A stretch of 64,000 nt of DNA, taken from Phoenix dactylifera. Its lineage: Eukaryota > Streptophyta > Magnoliopsida > Arecales > Arecaceae. A program made the position numbers and the translations under genes. Location of the stretch: positions 2,086,001-2,150,000 of the forward strand of contig NC_052409.1 in assembly GCF_009389715.1 (NCBI RefSeq), written 5' to 3'. The notes below the pieces were generated by a model. The model was not told where the DNA came from, made no database searches, and worked only from the letters and a program-made list of their open reading frames with translations. Below, piece by piece: positions 43,500 through 57,125 of this stretch; positions within the stretch are counted from its first letter, which is position 1; each line of letters starts with the position of its first letter.

Positions 43500-44290
43500 G
43501 TTTGGTCTCAGTAGACTAAGGTCCATTTGGCGGAGCTTTTGGTGGGCCACAAAGTATTGTCTGGCCCTCCAAAAATATTTTTGCATGAAATAAAAATATT
43601 TGGTAAAAAAATTAAGAAGTCTATTTTAGTTTTGCCAGAAAACGGAAAAAACACTTTTAACATGCGTTGGAAAACTGTTTTGATTTATATTTTTTCTTTT
43701 TGGACCAAAAAACCAATGATAAAATATTATAATTATAAAAAATATTCTTTTATATTTATTAATATATAATGATAGTAATTATAATATTTTATACCTTTAT
43801 TATTTTATTATATTATAAATATTATATTATATTATATTATATCATAATATATTAATATGTTATGTTATATAATATCAAATTATGTTATATTATTGTGCTA
43901 TAGTATACAATATTATATTATTATATTATAATAATATTATATTATATTACAGTAATATTATACTATGTTATATATTTATGTATTGATATATATTATATTT
44001 TATTATGCTCTGTTGTATAATGTTATGTAATATCTTTTATGGTCATTTTGGCATACCAAAAGTATTTCTTAGTTCGTTTATCAAGCACATATTAAAGTTC
44101 CACAGTACTTTAAGAATATAATTACCAAACAGTAAATAGTTTTTTATAAAAACTTTATTTCAAAAAGCTTTACTTTCGAAAGCTCTACTTCAACTCCATT
44201 TCGAGCTTAAATTGGATTCTCTCAAACTAATTAACCTCCACTTCTCTCAAATGTCGGCGAGTCTCGATTCTCCATTATAGGACAACCAAA
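43500..44290. mobile_element. AT-rich MITE-like segment upstream of SMG8
   Basis: It opens with AAGGTCCATTTGGCGGAGC and closes with ACAACCAAACGAGCCTTAAG, whose reverse complement (CTTAAGGCTCGTTTGGTTGT) gives imperfect inverted ends. The middle (43730-44030) is almost pure A/T with ATATTAT repeats. Subterminal AAAGCTTT words occur on the right side. No coding capacity. It is unlike the AT-rich repeat at 8.3 and 14.7 kb, so it is a separate family. Confidence 0.45.
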
Positions 44291-44460
44291 CGAGCCTTAA
44301 GATTAAGAATATTAAAATAGCAATTCGATGAGAAATCTAGTTATAATTATTTATTCAAGTATCGATTCTCTATTGCGGGGTAACCAAACAGGCCTTAAGA
44401 TTAAGAATAATGAAATAGCAGCAACTCAATAAGAAATCTAGTTATAATTATTTATTGGAA
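44263..44460. repeat. Tandem duplication, two copies of a 98-bp unit
   Basis: Copy 1 (44263-44361) and copy 2 (44362-44460) share TCGATTCTCYATTRYRGG, AACCAAACRRGCCTTAAGAT, TAAGAAT, GAAATCTAGTTATAATTATT. The unit includes the right end of the neighbouring MITE-like element, so that element's end has been copied along with flanking DNA. Confidence 0.75.
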
Positions 44461-46599
44461 TAATTGCAGATTATTCATTTGTGGTAAGGATCGGTTTCAG
44501 TAAATCCATCGGTGCAATGATAGAGCATGAGTTCATCTGAAAATACAGGTCTGGAGTTCATTTTCAGTAAACCCACCTATTACATTTTCAAATCCAAACC
44601 TCTCTCACCAACTCAAAGCAGAAGAGCAATTACTTTGCAAATTTTATTTCCATTTGAAACTTGTTGGTGGATTATAATGCATTTTTGAAACAATTCTTGG
44701 ACTGAAATGATGTAGGTACTGTGAACCATGTTTTCAAACTTATCATCTGCAAGCAATATCAATAATAGACTAATTTTGTGTGATTGTGGGGAAAGATGAA
44801 ATGTAAGGATATTATCTTCTTTCACCATCCATAGACCAGCCCTCATGCTTCTACTGTCGTTATCTTCTCCTCCCTCTCTTTTTCTTAGCCCGACAAAAGT
44901 CACGAGACTTTCATCTGCCTTTACCCTGATTCGGCAGATCTTGATTCCAACATTAAGATAAGAGCATCGTTACTGAACCTACTCAGTTTCTTGCTCAATT
45001 CCCCATCATATGTGGCAATCCAAGGATATAGATGGGTGCCACATAGAAGGTTCCACTTTAATCATTCAAGAGGACCACCCTAGAACAAGGCCAAACCCTT
45101 TACACTGTGGAAACCCTTTACATTACATGACAAGAAGCACATCTTATGAAGATCCGATCATAATTATCAGTTGGATCAGACCAGATCACATGAGAAAAAT
45201 ATTGTGTTTAATGAGTGAGGCCTGTCAAGAACTCAAGTAATTCCAGCCTATGAAGGACCACCCCCAGCTTTTGCTAGGTGCACATTCTTGTGTCGTTCGA
45301 AAACAACGAAGATCTTCGGACAAGAATACTGACTTAGATTGGACACAATAATCTCATCTCAAATTATTGTGTTACCCTATAACCATTGTGATATCACCTG
45401 CTGAATAACTTAAGGGGTTCATGTTGTTTGATAACTCAACAAAATGTTGGTTATTCTCGGGATGAAATAGGTTTTGCTGCACCTAAGATGCTAGTTACTA
45501 GTTATAGAGTTGAGAATAGACCTGAGTCTTCCTTGAAATAAATCTTTCAGTTTTGTTAGCTCACTGTTATCCAAAACTCTGACCAGTTTAAGTTACCCTA
45601 CTTGTTGATTAATTAGGTTAAATTGGATTGGATGCACAGCTTCACTTTATGGCTCAACTAAACCTTAAATTTGATACTATGAATGATATTGCAGGGATAT
45701 GTGACCACCATATTTGGAGGACCATGACTTTCAGGAACATGATCACATGTAAGAATACCATCAATAATCAGAAAAAACCGGGTTTCCCATCTGCATGATG
45801 TTAAGATTTAGGACCACAAGCCAGGTCAAGATCAATCAAAATCTCCATTTAACTTAATTGAAATTTTTCTGAAAGTCATGCAATGCAAGGACATCATCAA
45901 ATTTGCCGTGAGGGTTCAACCAAATCAAACTTATGGCTGTCAGGTAAGAGCAAGTTTAAAGCAAGCAGCAACTCTTTCCCATAATTCCACTCCAAAGTAA
46001 TTTCATTAAAAACAGGGAAAGCCTGAGAAAGCCAAAGAGAGGAACAATCCAAAGATGCCACCAGCATTGCAGGAGCCATGTCCTATGAAGAAATTATTTC
46101 TAGTCATCACCACAGATCGAGTCCTTCCAACTAAACCAATCTGTGCAGGTGTATGTCCGTGAGAGAAAGAGGGAGTAAAAAGGCAAGGCAGCAGAATGCC
46201 AGGAACAGAATCTCTTCCATTTCAAATGATACAATCGCAAGCTCACTGAAGTCGCTTTCGCTCACCTTTCTGTTTCCCCCACAATCAACTTGCCCATCTT
46301 CCGCTCTATTTGACCATTTCCCACTTCTCCTCCCTACTTCCACTGTCTCCTCTCATGTTCCTTTCCTTTTAATCTGATAGTAATCTGGAGCCAGTAAAGT
46401 ATTTCCAAACCACTAGATGAGAGCAATAGTAGCTTATAATAAAGCACCTCTATTAGTTGTCATGTAATGGTAGTTGAACCTTGAATCAGTCTTCCTCTTC
46501 TACTTCTCCTCCTTCTCTATTAGCAGCCGCATAAAAGGAAGAAGAATGCCTCCTCTTTGTAACTCCATTCCTGTTGCTGCTGGAAGTTGGTAGAAAGAA
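44461..46599. other. Intergenic stretch, promoter side of SOSEKI
   Basis: Nothing could be recognised on either strand. Short frames at 44613-44903, 45010-45240 and 46131-46343 have no family features. The last few hundred bases probably hold the SOSEKI promoter and leader. Confidence 0.4.
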
Positions 46600-49500
46600 A
46601 TGGAAGGACGAATTAGAAGATACGGAGACCAAACTAGTCCAGAGCGAACTAAAATCTGGGTAGAGCCACCACCAAAACACCACCACCACCGCCGCCGACA
46701 ACACCACCACCAGCAGCAGCAGGGTAGAAAGATCTCAGTGGTGTATTATCTTTGCCGGAACCGCCACCTCGACCCCCCGCACTTCATCGAAGTCTCTGTC
46801 TCCTCTCCCGAAGGTCTCTACCTAAGAGGTCAGCATATATGGACATAATCTTGGATCCATGTCGTCATAATTCTGAGTTTTTTTCAGTGTTGCTCTTTTC
46901 TTGGCGTAGATGTGATCAATAGGCTTAATGTGCTAAGAGGAAAGCAAATGGCCGCGATGTATTCGTGGTCCTGCAAGAGGTAACACAGCGAGCCCAGATG
47001 GTTATAGACCCAACTTTTGAGTTCTCGGGTTACAAATTGATGCATGGAATAATGTAATAGGAGTTACAAGAGTGGATTTCTGTGGCACGACCTCTCGGAG
47101 GATGATCTGGTACTCCCGGCGCAGGACAATGAGTATGTCCTCAAGGGCTCTGAGCTCGTGGATCAACCCCCTCCCGGTACCAAAACGATTCCTTTTTTTT
47201 TTTTTTTGCGCTTAAATTGTCTGAGGAGGTTAAAATGAGTGTGTTTGCTGGGTTTTAGATCGGCTGCATCGCGGCATTGGCGACCCAATGGTTCGGAACA
47301 AGACGCGCCTCTCCCATAGAGCCCACGAAGCCTCCTCCTCTTCCTCTCCCCCCGCCGTTGTGTTCAAGGAGCCGAAGCTTTCCCAATCCCCGCCGCCGAC
47401 CCTGCAAGAAGGCGAGCTATCCCCCGCCGGGAACTTCTCCCCGGTTCCCGTCGGCAGAACTACCCCTTCGTCCCGGAGCCTGGCCGAGTACCGGGTCGAG
47501 AAGGTAATTGGAGCTCGGGATGCTTCCACCCAGACTGAGGACAATGGAGGAAGGAAGACCCGCACGGCCAGAGTCTCCACTGATGATGGGTTGTTGGGTA
47601 CCGAGTGCAACGGCAGCCACCATCATAACAGGAGCCCGCGATCCGTGGAGGGGTTGGAGATCGTCGGAGATGAGAGTTCGCCTCCGTGGAGTGCTTCTTC
47701 CTTGGGTGATGGGAAGATGGATACGTTGGAGAATTTGATAAGAGCTGAGGCGGCTTTCAGGGCGAACAATTTTAGGATAACGGAGGAGTCCCCCATGCGG
47801 GTGAAGCTCAAGGCCGCGGATTTGCTGATGCAGCTGATCTCGTGCGGGTCGATCTCTGCGAAAGGCTACGGCCATGGCTTTGAGCTCGTGCCCGCCTACC
47901 GGCCGAGGTTCGCTCATGCGAACTTCTCCTCACCGGTGGTGCTGGGAGAGCTCGGCTCGCGGCTGGAAAATTCGAGGCCGACGGGGTTGTGCGATTATTT
48001 TGGCCGGAGCTTGATCGAAGCTAAGAACCCCAAGGAGGAACTAGGAGCTTCTTCCTGTGAGGATGACCGGTAATTTTCGATGCCAACAGGCCTTTCGCTT
48101 TCAGAGATGTGTTCATGGATCCTTCGTTACCTGAGATCCTAAATCTGTGGTAAATTGTGACTCGAAGCTCATCTTGTCGAGAAACACTACGTCCATAAAT
48201 TGCATCCCTAGCAACCTAAGAATTGCTCTTCTGTACCCACAATATAGATGGGTTAATTATTTAACTAGACAGTGTTATATTTATCTGGTCCTCGTTTTCC
48301 CCCTTTCTCAAGATATTTATTTCCTGTTCTTCAGCTATCACTGCATTGATCTTGAATTTTGGATTACTTACGTGATGTGGGGCATAATTACTTCGTAGTC
48401 CAGTAAGTTTGTCACAGTCAAAACAGAGGGAAAAAAACTTCGACGCTGGTCATCAAACTAATGGCATTTGAATATGTGGGATCCTTTAGAGGTTTCCAAG
48501 AATGATTTTTCCTGGAAAATAATAGAACAAAATTTGGACTTTCTTTGTTGGCCATTCTTCATTTGATCTGAGTCATTACGATTCTGTCTCATGAACCTGT
48601 TCGCTTCCATTTCCTGCATCATTTCTTCAATGGATTTACCTACGATAATCATATTAAGAAATTTTAATAGTTTTTCTACATGTTACTTGTCACAGAATGC
48701 TGATCAAATACCTATATTCAAACACAAATTTTGCTTATAAATATTTCTAGATGAATGTAGTTACTTGTTACATCAGATAGAAAAAATCAACGGAAGTGAG
48801 TTGGGAGCTTATTATTACCTGTTCATATGCAAATAGTTCAGATCTATGCAGAGGTCATTAAAAACCACTCAAAGAGAAGGATAACAGCAGACTGGTAAAA
48901 ACAATGGATTTAATGCACATGGGCTGGAGTGGAGAGGATTCTACGATGTAGCAGTGGCTTGGAGAGAGAGGGATTCAGTGATTTCCATCTGATACCTTCT
49001 CATTTTTTCCAGTGCCTACCCCTCAAGAAGTGAGAGTGCTTATTAATCACGCCACTTCTAAGTGGATATCAAAGGATGAACATGGATTCTTTACATCCTA
49101 ACGAAAGAGTCCAGCTGAACACCAGTTTGGATGCGGACAGATATACATGGTGTTCTTTAGATCTTCATCTGTTATTTTGATAAATATATTTGTTCTTTGA
49201 TGATATGCCATTCAACTATGACATATTCAAACCAAACATTTGGTTGACATTCTCTATCCTGGATTATAGTTCTGAAAATCCACCAAAGAATCTCCATCAT
49301 GAACTTTGGAAGGGTTCTTTAAGTTATACTAGGTCCAATCAGCGGTCCAACTTGCTAACAGAATAATCCGTCCTTAACATGTCTGCTGGCCTATCATGTC
49401 AGTCTTCTTTACTTGAACTGTACATTCCCTTGTAGACTGTAGTCACTGTATGTTATTCAACAAAAACCAACACATTTACTTTCTGTACGACAGATTAGCT

Positions 49501-51556
49501 TTATTGTTATCTGAACACTGCTATGGCTGTATAATAAAGTACAAGTGTTGCCATGTTTTCTATTAGCTAACAAGACCTTAGTAACAAAAAATTCTTCCCA
49601 AGTCCTGTTGCAGCTACACACTCTGTATATATCATACAGAACTGTAGTAGATCGGAACACTGCCTTCTAGCTTATGGACCCTCGAACAAGAGCGAGATCT
49701 GTCCCCATGGCTGATCTCTATTGTCAATATTCAATGCCACTAATACACATCAACAATTCAGCTAAAGAATTTTTTTTTCAGACTATCTTGTCAAATATCG
49801 AAGCATACTTAGATATGCTTCCCAATTATCTTTAGATCCACTTCACTTTCTTCTGATGGCGCTCTTCTGATATTACCCGATATTATCTCATGAAAAAGCT
49901 GTGCTTATTTGCTAAATACCATTTTGCAGGCAAGAAACTTAATTGTGCTTGCATGTGGTATGTTGCACATAAATTACCTATCATATTTCTCGGCTTTGTG
50001 TAGCCCTCTCAAAACCCACTTAAACTGTTGATGTATTTCTCTCAGTACAAACACAATCTGCCTTTTATCTTCCCTTGGGATTTTGATATTTGGATCTCTT
50101 TTTTTGCCACATTCCAGATCTCCTATTTCAAACTCTATGCTTAAATTCAATTTGTGGCCAAAAATTAGGGAACTGTAGGTGTTCTCTCAAATTAGATATT
50201 CTCCCCGAAGGAGGAAAACAGCTCCACCATTCACATATTTGAAGTGGAGATGGATGGATGTGCATGAGCTTCTCAAAAGACCATCTGTAGTGCTTAGCCG
50301 AACACCCTACTCCATATGTGGATGGTTATCTATAAAATGTCGGAAAAACTTGCCCAGCTGAAAATACTGTTTCTTTAATGGTAAAATCTCTTTGATTAGG
50401 AGTCATAAGCCAAGTAAATCTCATCGACACTTTCTATATCATTATGGAGATTGTTCATGGTACTGTGACTTGGTTTTTCCTGGTGCCGAGAGCCACTGAA
50501 TAGTAGAACTGAGATTGGTTGTGTTATGGGTATGAGTTGAGTACTTTGCACCGAGACTGACTTGGCACAAAGACCATATATTCTGATAGTTAACAAGCCT
50601 TAATTTACTAATCATATTATCGCCCATGCCTTTGTGGGAGGGAATTGGTGTTTTCAGCGCACCGCAGTGTACTGTTTTGTTCTTAATGAATCTCCTAAAT
50701 ATCAAATCTTGAGAGATATTTGGGCGAGTTTTTGTGTGTCTGCCTTTGTGTATCCATGTGCATGCTTGTTCATGTGCTATGTTTTTGAGGTTTTCGTGGC
50801 TTGGCCTGCCACCTAAAAATCTAAATATATAAATTTAGCTATATCTTTTTTAATTTACTTATTAGCTTTACTTTCCTTGCATTCTTTGTTGGTATTCTAG
50901 GACCACCCAAGCATCTTTTTTTCTTCTCTCTCTCTCTCTGTGTGATATTTTAGCCCGTTTACACCTAATTTGAACATTTAGACTTTGCCGGTCTCTTGAC
51001 GCATTTTTTCCTTTTTGGGCAATTCAATCATATATGCAAACTAAAGAGATCTGGAAGATGCAGGAGCTGCAAGATGCCTAGTTTGGAGGGGGACAAAGAA
51101 AATGTAGTGGATTCAAAACATTCAAAATGCCTCCTACGAACAACCAAAATTACATCTTGCAAGCACTTCAGGAATGAAACAATGGCATCACCTATCTCAA
51201 ATGCAAGGCATTCTTCAGCTGGGCCAGACTGCAGCAGATCCTTTCCTCTCAACTCATCAAGAGTTGGAAGTAGAATGATCACTGATGCTTCCCTAGTGAA
51301 AGGATCATCTATGAGTTTAAAATCTTTCAAAGATGAAAAGGAGAAGGTGATCATGATCGAAGAAAGTTATGTTATATTGCCCTCCTTTGCCATCATTGGA
51401 TATATGCATGGTTGTTAGCTCTTCCTTTTATACTCTAGTTTGATTTTGATTGATAATGCTTTTTTTTATTCCTGCAGGCTTAATTCTGGAGCTCGGGTTA
51501 TAATTCAATCCAGATCTCCATGTGATGATAGTAAGGATAGCTCTGGTTTGCCATAA
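46600..51556 (+). CDS. SOK: SOSEKI (DUF966) polarity protein, 6 exons, doubtful last junction
   Basis: Exons: 46600-46828, 46910-46979, 47061-47176, 47259-48069, about 51064-51365 and 51478-51556; the start of exon 5 is uncertain (51049, 51058 or 51064 all keep phase). SOSEKI proteins polymerise through a DIX-like domain and sit at cell corners or edges to steer growth and division. That domain is at about 43-133: KISVVYYLCRNRHLDPPHFI, EGLYLRDVINRLN, MYSWSCKRSYKSGFLWHDL, YVLKGSEL. The start MEGRIRRYGDQTSPERTKIW is family-typical; a His/Gln-rich tract (27-41) follows. Later blocks: DASTQTED, TLENLIRAEAAF, LKAADLLMQLISCGSIS, and the terminal EKVIMIEE...LNSGARVIIQS. At the exon 5 donor one G appears missing (AAAG|TTATG), so the GT donor leaves the last exon out of frame; with one more G it would read EERLNSGARVIIQS. 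Confidence 0.85.
46672..46722 (+). repeat. CAC/CAG trinucleotide tract inside SOSEKI exon 1
   Basis: CACCACCACC and CAGCAGCAGCAG runs encode the His-rich then Gln-rich stretch before the DIX-like domain. Such tracts often vary in length between alleles. Confidence 0.7.
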
Positions 51557-54500
51557 GGAGCCAGTATTTTTATATATTGTGTCTCTTTTCATTGTCTACT
51601 TCTCTCATCACAGCTGACCATGGAATGAGGTTGCTTGTAATTTCTGAAATAGTTGTGAGTGCCACTTCATTCAATTTATGGCTTATTTTGGTAGTTTTGG
51701 GTCATTTTCTTCCTCCAGCCTTGAATATTACCTCATCAGTTACCTGCCCGCAAGGCAATGCCATTGTTTCATTAGTCATTAATTGGTTCTAAGATTCCTT
51801 CCAAGTATGAAGGTCCTTTATTTGGCAACAAAATTCCATTTCAGGTTTCTGGGTAAGCTGGATTCTTTATTGCTTTTAGTGGCCTGCACAAATTGTATGC
51901 TGAAAGTATAACTATATGTAAAAATCCTTGACAAAGATCCATTCAGTGCTTGTAAGGCCAGTAATACCTTTAGGCCTTTGATGGGAAGAATAGATTAAAC
52001 CTTAATGCTTCCTCATGAGATGGCAAAATTTTCATTTCCTAGGAACACCTTATAAAACATGTAAGGTTAACAAATTGGTCCTACAACATTTAAAAATAAT
52101 CTCATGCTGCCATGTGAGGTACGAGAAATTAGTGTATGCTTTTATATACCATATATCTCTGGTGTTTGATTGATGATGATAAGCTGTAAACAATTTATTT
52201 TACTATTTTGACATGCATAATTTCCCCCTATTATATGATTCCCTTATTTTTTTTCTCTGCTTCCAATTTTAAGAAAATTTAGGTTTATGCCATTAAGAAT
52301 TCTATTTTAATTATGGAAATATTATCTTTCATTCTTAGAGAAAGTTTCAGTTTCTTTGGACTTAACTGACAGAAATGAATTAAATATTGGAATGGTAGTA
52401 TTTTTTTTCCTCATATTTTTGCTGCGACTGGAGCTTATGTAAAGAATCTTGTGGATACAGGCATTTATGTATTCGTAAACTGCTGCTAAAAAAGTTACCG
52501 AGAAATGGGTATTTCATTGTTTTCAAAGTTTTGGGATCTAAACTGAAATATGTTAAGGATTGAATTCATAAAAAAAGAGTTTGATTAAGAGGTCAAGTTT
52601 AGCATTTAGGCATTTCATAGTATTATTCAAGTACTACTCACTTGAGTTGGAACTCCTTGAAACAAAAAAAACTCTCAACCGACTTGAGTTACTATGGAAC
52701 TTCAATACAGATTGAATATATTATGGACTTTAAAAGCATATGGACTGCAGAATTATTAGGACATAAGCCTGCCCCCACAATTCGTTAAGGATTCAGGCCG
52801 GCCCACTCCAAAGCTACTCTTGGGTATTTATTAATATAGGCCTAGCTCAGCCTGTAATCTTATGATTTTGTTGGTTGTACTGGCCTAACCCACGAATTTC
52901 ATAAGATTTTCAGCGCAATCATTCAAACAGGCCCGTACTTGCTTTGGTTCTTGTGTTCACTTATTACCGACTTGAACAAACACCAGTTTCTAGAACCCCT
53001 TACTTTGATTTCCTTATGTAGTATGTGGTGATGTTTTCAGAAATTTTTAGCTGGCTCAGATTTCTGCTTTTATCCACCACATATGCTGATCAAACATTGT
53101 TATCGGAACACAAGTTCCTTGGTTTCAGAGAATATGCCCAAGTCAAGGTCCTTCAGTTTGGGTTGATTTCTATTAATCAGTTAAGTGTGTCGAGCTTGGA
53201 TAGGATCAACAGCTCCTCAGGTTCCAGTCATAAATGAGTATAATTGACACATTATAATAAGCAAAACAGCCTAGATGCCCCATAGATTCAAGCAAACAAT
53301 GAACCTGACGATTTACCCAAATTATCCAACCATCAACAAGCCCTAGCATGAAGGTGTACTGGAAAAACTCTTTTGGTAGTTCTACTAGAGACTTGAGATG
53401 GAATGCTGTCCTCATCAGGATTTGGGGTTTTAAGACCCTTCACTTAGTTTAGGTTAGATACAAACTTAAACAACTAATTAACTCTTATTTTTTGGTTCAA
53501 TATTGAGAGTTTATCATGTAGCCATTTTTTTTAACAATGTTTTGCGCATCAACATGTTCAGATGATTGCATAAATTTAGTAATTCCATTAAAATTTTAGC
53601 AACTGGTGGCATCGAAATATTGGTTCTACGATTGACATGATATCTAAGGTCTGGCAACATCGTTAACTTCCTGATGGTTTCTTTCTCTTTCTGAGCTGTT
53701 TCTTATAAATTCTTTCGATGCTTTGCTCCTGCTAAAGGTCTAGCATTTTTTTCTTTGAGAAAGTCTGCTTCTTTTTTTTTTTGATGGAAGCGGGAGGTGT
53801 GATCCACCCGGTAGTTTATTGGTGATGTCATTAGTATTTACAAAAGTTGGTAGTAGGCCATTTGACAAGGGTGGCCCCTGATATTTACAAAGGTGGTGTG
53901 ACATTACTCATGTAACATAGTGAAGTTTGCAATGTTTACATGCAAAATTCTGGGTTTTTTTTCTGTTTCTGTGTGAGGACTTCATCTTCTTCTTGATTTC
54001 AGCCTCCCTCCCTTTTCATTCCTTCGGTGCATTTAGGACCTCTGAAATGCATTTCTGGTTAAACTTAAAAGGTATATGGTCGTATTACATAACCACTCAT
54101 CGAACCCTATCGAGTTCATATCTAGAGATATTTCAGCTGTTATGCTCCTATCACGATTGTCGGTTCCAACATTAAACCAAATCCTTTTTATCGGTAAGCC
54201 ATGTGCTTCTGGAGTTTGTAGAATGACGTCTTATTGCCGACACTGTAGCTCTCCTATAAAATGATGGGTCTGCCCTTGAGACAAGGGCGGCACCACCATC
54301 AACTTCTACAGTTGGTGTGGACTATACAAACCAGTCTTCCTCCTCAGTATAGCTACCTGCTTAAAAGACAGTGGTCCTGAAAGGATGTTCCACATGCAAC
54401 CTGCTAAGAGGATAGACTGTGCAAACCAAATGTTTACTCACTTTGGGAGCAGGTGATGATCACTTTGCACTCTATCAAGACAATGTACAGTTGGCACAGA

Positions 54501-56485
54501 ATGCGACCAATCTAATTGGTTCAGGTATGATTGAATTCATATTAAAATCCTTGATAGTTTCTGTCCCTGTTTGCTAGATGATATGACCCCTTTGCTGCTC
54601 CCACCCATGTGAGCAATCTCTTTCATATCACTTCATTGATCAATAAAATGGTTGGTGGTCGACCAACATCTTACTCAAAACCTGAAATACAATTTGAAAT
54701 GACCTCTTTACTGTATTTGTAACAGCCCTCTTGATGTAATGCAGGTCCATTTTATTTCCATTGGCTGTCGTCTCAACAAACTCTCATATTGCTTTAGGTA
54801 GGTCATCAAGTCATTATTCTCTTCTCTAATCCCAGGTGTTGGATGTTACCTTGTCTATATTTGTAAAAACGTCCCCATCCTCCTAATCTCATATGGATGT
54901 AAGGTCACAGTGAAACAATTCTTTCCCTTCTTTTGTTCCTTCTGGTATACTTTAGCCACTGATTTGATTATTAGCAGAGGGTTAGCCTTCAATAATCATA
55001 GTTAAATATATTCTATTACAGACTTGATCATTGTCCTGCGAGATATATCTGCGGCAGAGTACGGATGGTATTATTGTGAACGAGTTAGGCAGTGGTACAG
55101 GTGGGGGCTGAAGGGGAGGCGACATTAAATTTAGAAACTAGCATAGAAGTGACGTGAACAAGGAAAGGAGGACTCCAAGGACCATTCACGAAGGTCCATT
55201 TCGTTGCTTTTTCATTGTAGGTGGACCTTTGGAGGTTAGATGGTACCTAATTGGCATTATTAGTGGTTGAGAAGATTCCATCGTTGAGTCCTAATGATCT
55301 CCGAGCTAATCAATGCAGAGGCAGTTATTTCTCTTGAATTGTGCTTAAGCCTATAGGTTTATCAAGTGTAAAAGTGTTTCTTTTGCAACAGTAAACCCAT
55401 TTGATAACCTTGTTACTAGCTTGGACTGTGCTGCGATGATTAGCATCTTATTTCAAGCATTGTGTGCCTGGCATAAGGTTCATTCCAAAGTCTCTGAAAT
55501 TAGTCCTCTTTTGAGAGATGTTTCAGGGGAAGGAGGAGGTCAACTCTCATCCTGCTGTTCCTTTGCCTTTTCAAGAGATCTGGTTGGGGGAGATGTGGCT
55601 CAGTCATCCTGCTTCTCTTATAATTCGAAATTGCACAAATGTTGGATGCAATGGACATCATGTTTGCAAGTTGGGTTATAGAACTAGAGGCTAACAGGAA
55701 TGTGTGAACTAGCTTTTGCGTTCGGAACTTGAGAGCTACTTATCCAAGTGGTAGACTTTTGAGTAATTTTTGATCATCTCGTTGAAATGATCGGTGACCC
55801 TCCCATCCTTACTTTCAGAAAAGGAAATGAGCATCAGGCTCAAATTATGTGCATGCATGGCCACCCACTTTGGAGCAAGAGAAGTGGAATCTGAACAACA
55901 TGATAGATGAGCGGCGAGGTAGACTTCTGCTTTGCAAAAGTCTTCTCTACCCGGCTCTTCAGAACTATCCAACACGACCAGCCGCCCAATTCGGTCATTT
56001 GGCACCTGTTATGCTTTGCATTTTATGCAACAGCTGCCATATATACGTTAATACGACCTTTCCAATATTTATGAAAAAAAAAATATTTTTTAAACTTTAT
56101 ATCCAAATTATTGATGGAAGAAAAATCTTGTGTTCTAGATAAATAATAGCAATCAATAATTGTATCTTTAACGTTTTTGTTTTTCTTTCATAACCGGAAA
56201 AACAGTGGCTGAATCCATCAAGTTTGGAACAAGTAATAGTTTGATGTTGTACCTGAACATCAAGTTTTGTATGCATAGCATGCCATGTAACCACAACACT
56301 ACAATAGCGCACAATCTGCCAAATTCCATGCATTGTGTGGAAATTCTACTTATAAAGAACCTTGCCACCTGGCATGTGACCTTTGAACACCTTGGATGTT
56401 ACTGGGAAACTAAGTAGCTTCTTTAACTACCGAGTTAGCTGGTATGTCTATATATATATATTAGTATAGCGGCAACTCACACACG
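51557..56485. other. Intergenic stretch, no gene recognised
   Basis: The 3' flank of SOSEKI is followed by about 5 kb of AT-rich DNA. A GC-richer block with GGCCC words lies at 52760-52950, and a T-run followed by GATGGAAGCGGGAGGTGTGA at 53775-53810 looks like dispersed repeat sequence. None could be classified. No coding region is supported. Confidence 0.4.
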
Positions 56486-56489
56486 ATGG

Positions 56490-57125
56490 GTATTGATGCA
56501 GTCAACAAAATTGGAAAAAAAAAGTACATAAGGGCTCTGGCATTGACCCACGGTCCACTCAGACAAAACTTCCAGAATGATGAGCTGCAAAGAAAGCAAC
56601 GGCACCGTTTGCCTCCTTGTAGACGTGCGTGGCCTGGTAGGAGTCACACTTCTCCAGTAATCTGCAAATGTCGTAGAGCAGCGGTCAGTCCTCGCCTGCA
56701 CATCTCCGACCTCGGATTTACTCGATCACTGTGGCCGAATCCCTTTTAAGGAGGAGGTAGTTTGCGCCCAGTGTCTGTTTGGCATAGGACATACCCTCTC
56801 AGGCGGCTCTAAGCTCGGCACACACCACAAACGAGTCGAAAATCCGCCGACTCCCCGTCGTCACTAGTATGGCGTCGTGATCCCTAATGACGAAGCCTAC
56901 ACATCTGCATCTTCCGTCCTTGGCCACACTGCCATTACAATTCACCTTAAGAAAATCAGGAGGTGAAGGCACCCAGGATACGAGTATAAACTTGAAAGCT
57001 ACAAGAACAGAATGAAGGCTCCAGATATTTCTAGCCAACCCAGCATGTGATGCCTCAATGGTAACGATGATCTCCATCGCATGTAGTAGAGCTCTGGCCG
57101 CCGCCACCCTCAAAGTCTCGGGCAT
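56490..57125 (-). mobile_element. LINE-type RNase H domain remnant
   Basis: Read on the minus strand, the frame starting at 57125 contains WVPSPPDFLKVNCNGSVAKD, CVGFVIRDHDAILVTTGSRR and CAELRAA. These are the conserved blocks of the RNase H-like domain at the C-terminal end of many plant LINEs: PPxGxxKxNxDGS, GFVIRDH, and AELxA. Further on, in a shifted frame interrupted by stops, DSATVIE and SYQATHVYKEANGAVAFFA continue the domain (D for the second acid, THVxREAN near the end). The copy is decayed: at least one frame change and several stops. No reverse transcriptase was found next to it. Confidence 0.7.

Noticed and set aside
47417-47917. 166-codon minus-strand frame
   Set aside because: It opposes SOSEKI exon 4, whose motifs (DASTQTED, LMQLISCGSIS) fix the coding strand.
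51600-56400. Search for a further gene between SOSEKI and the LINE remnant
   Set aside because: All frames are short, AT-driven and without family motifs.
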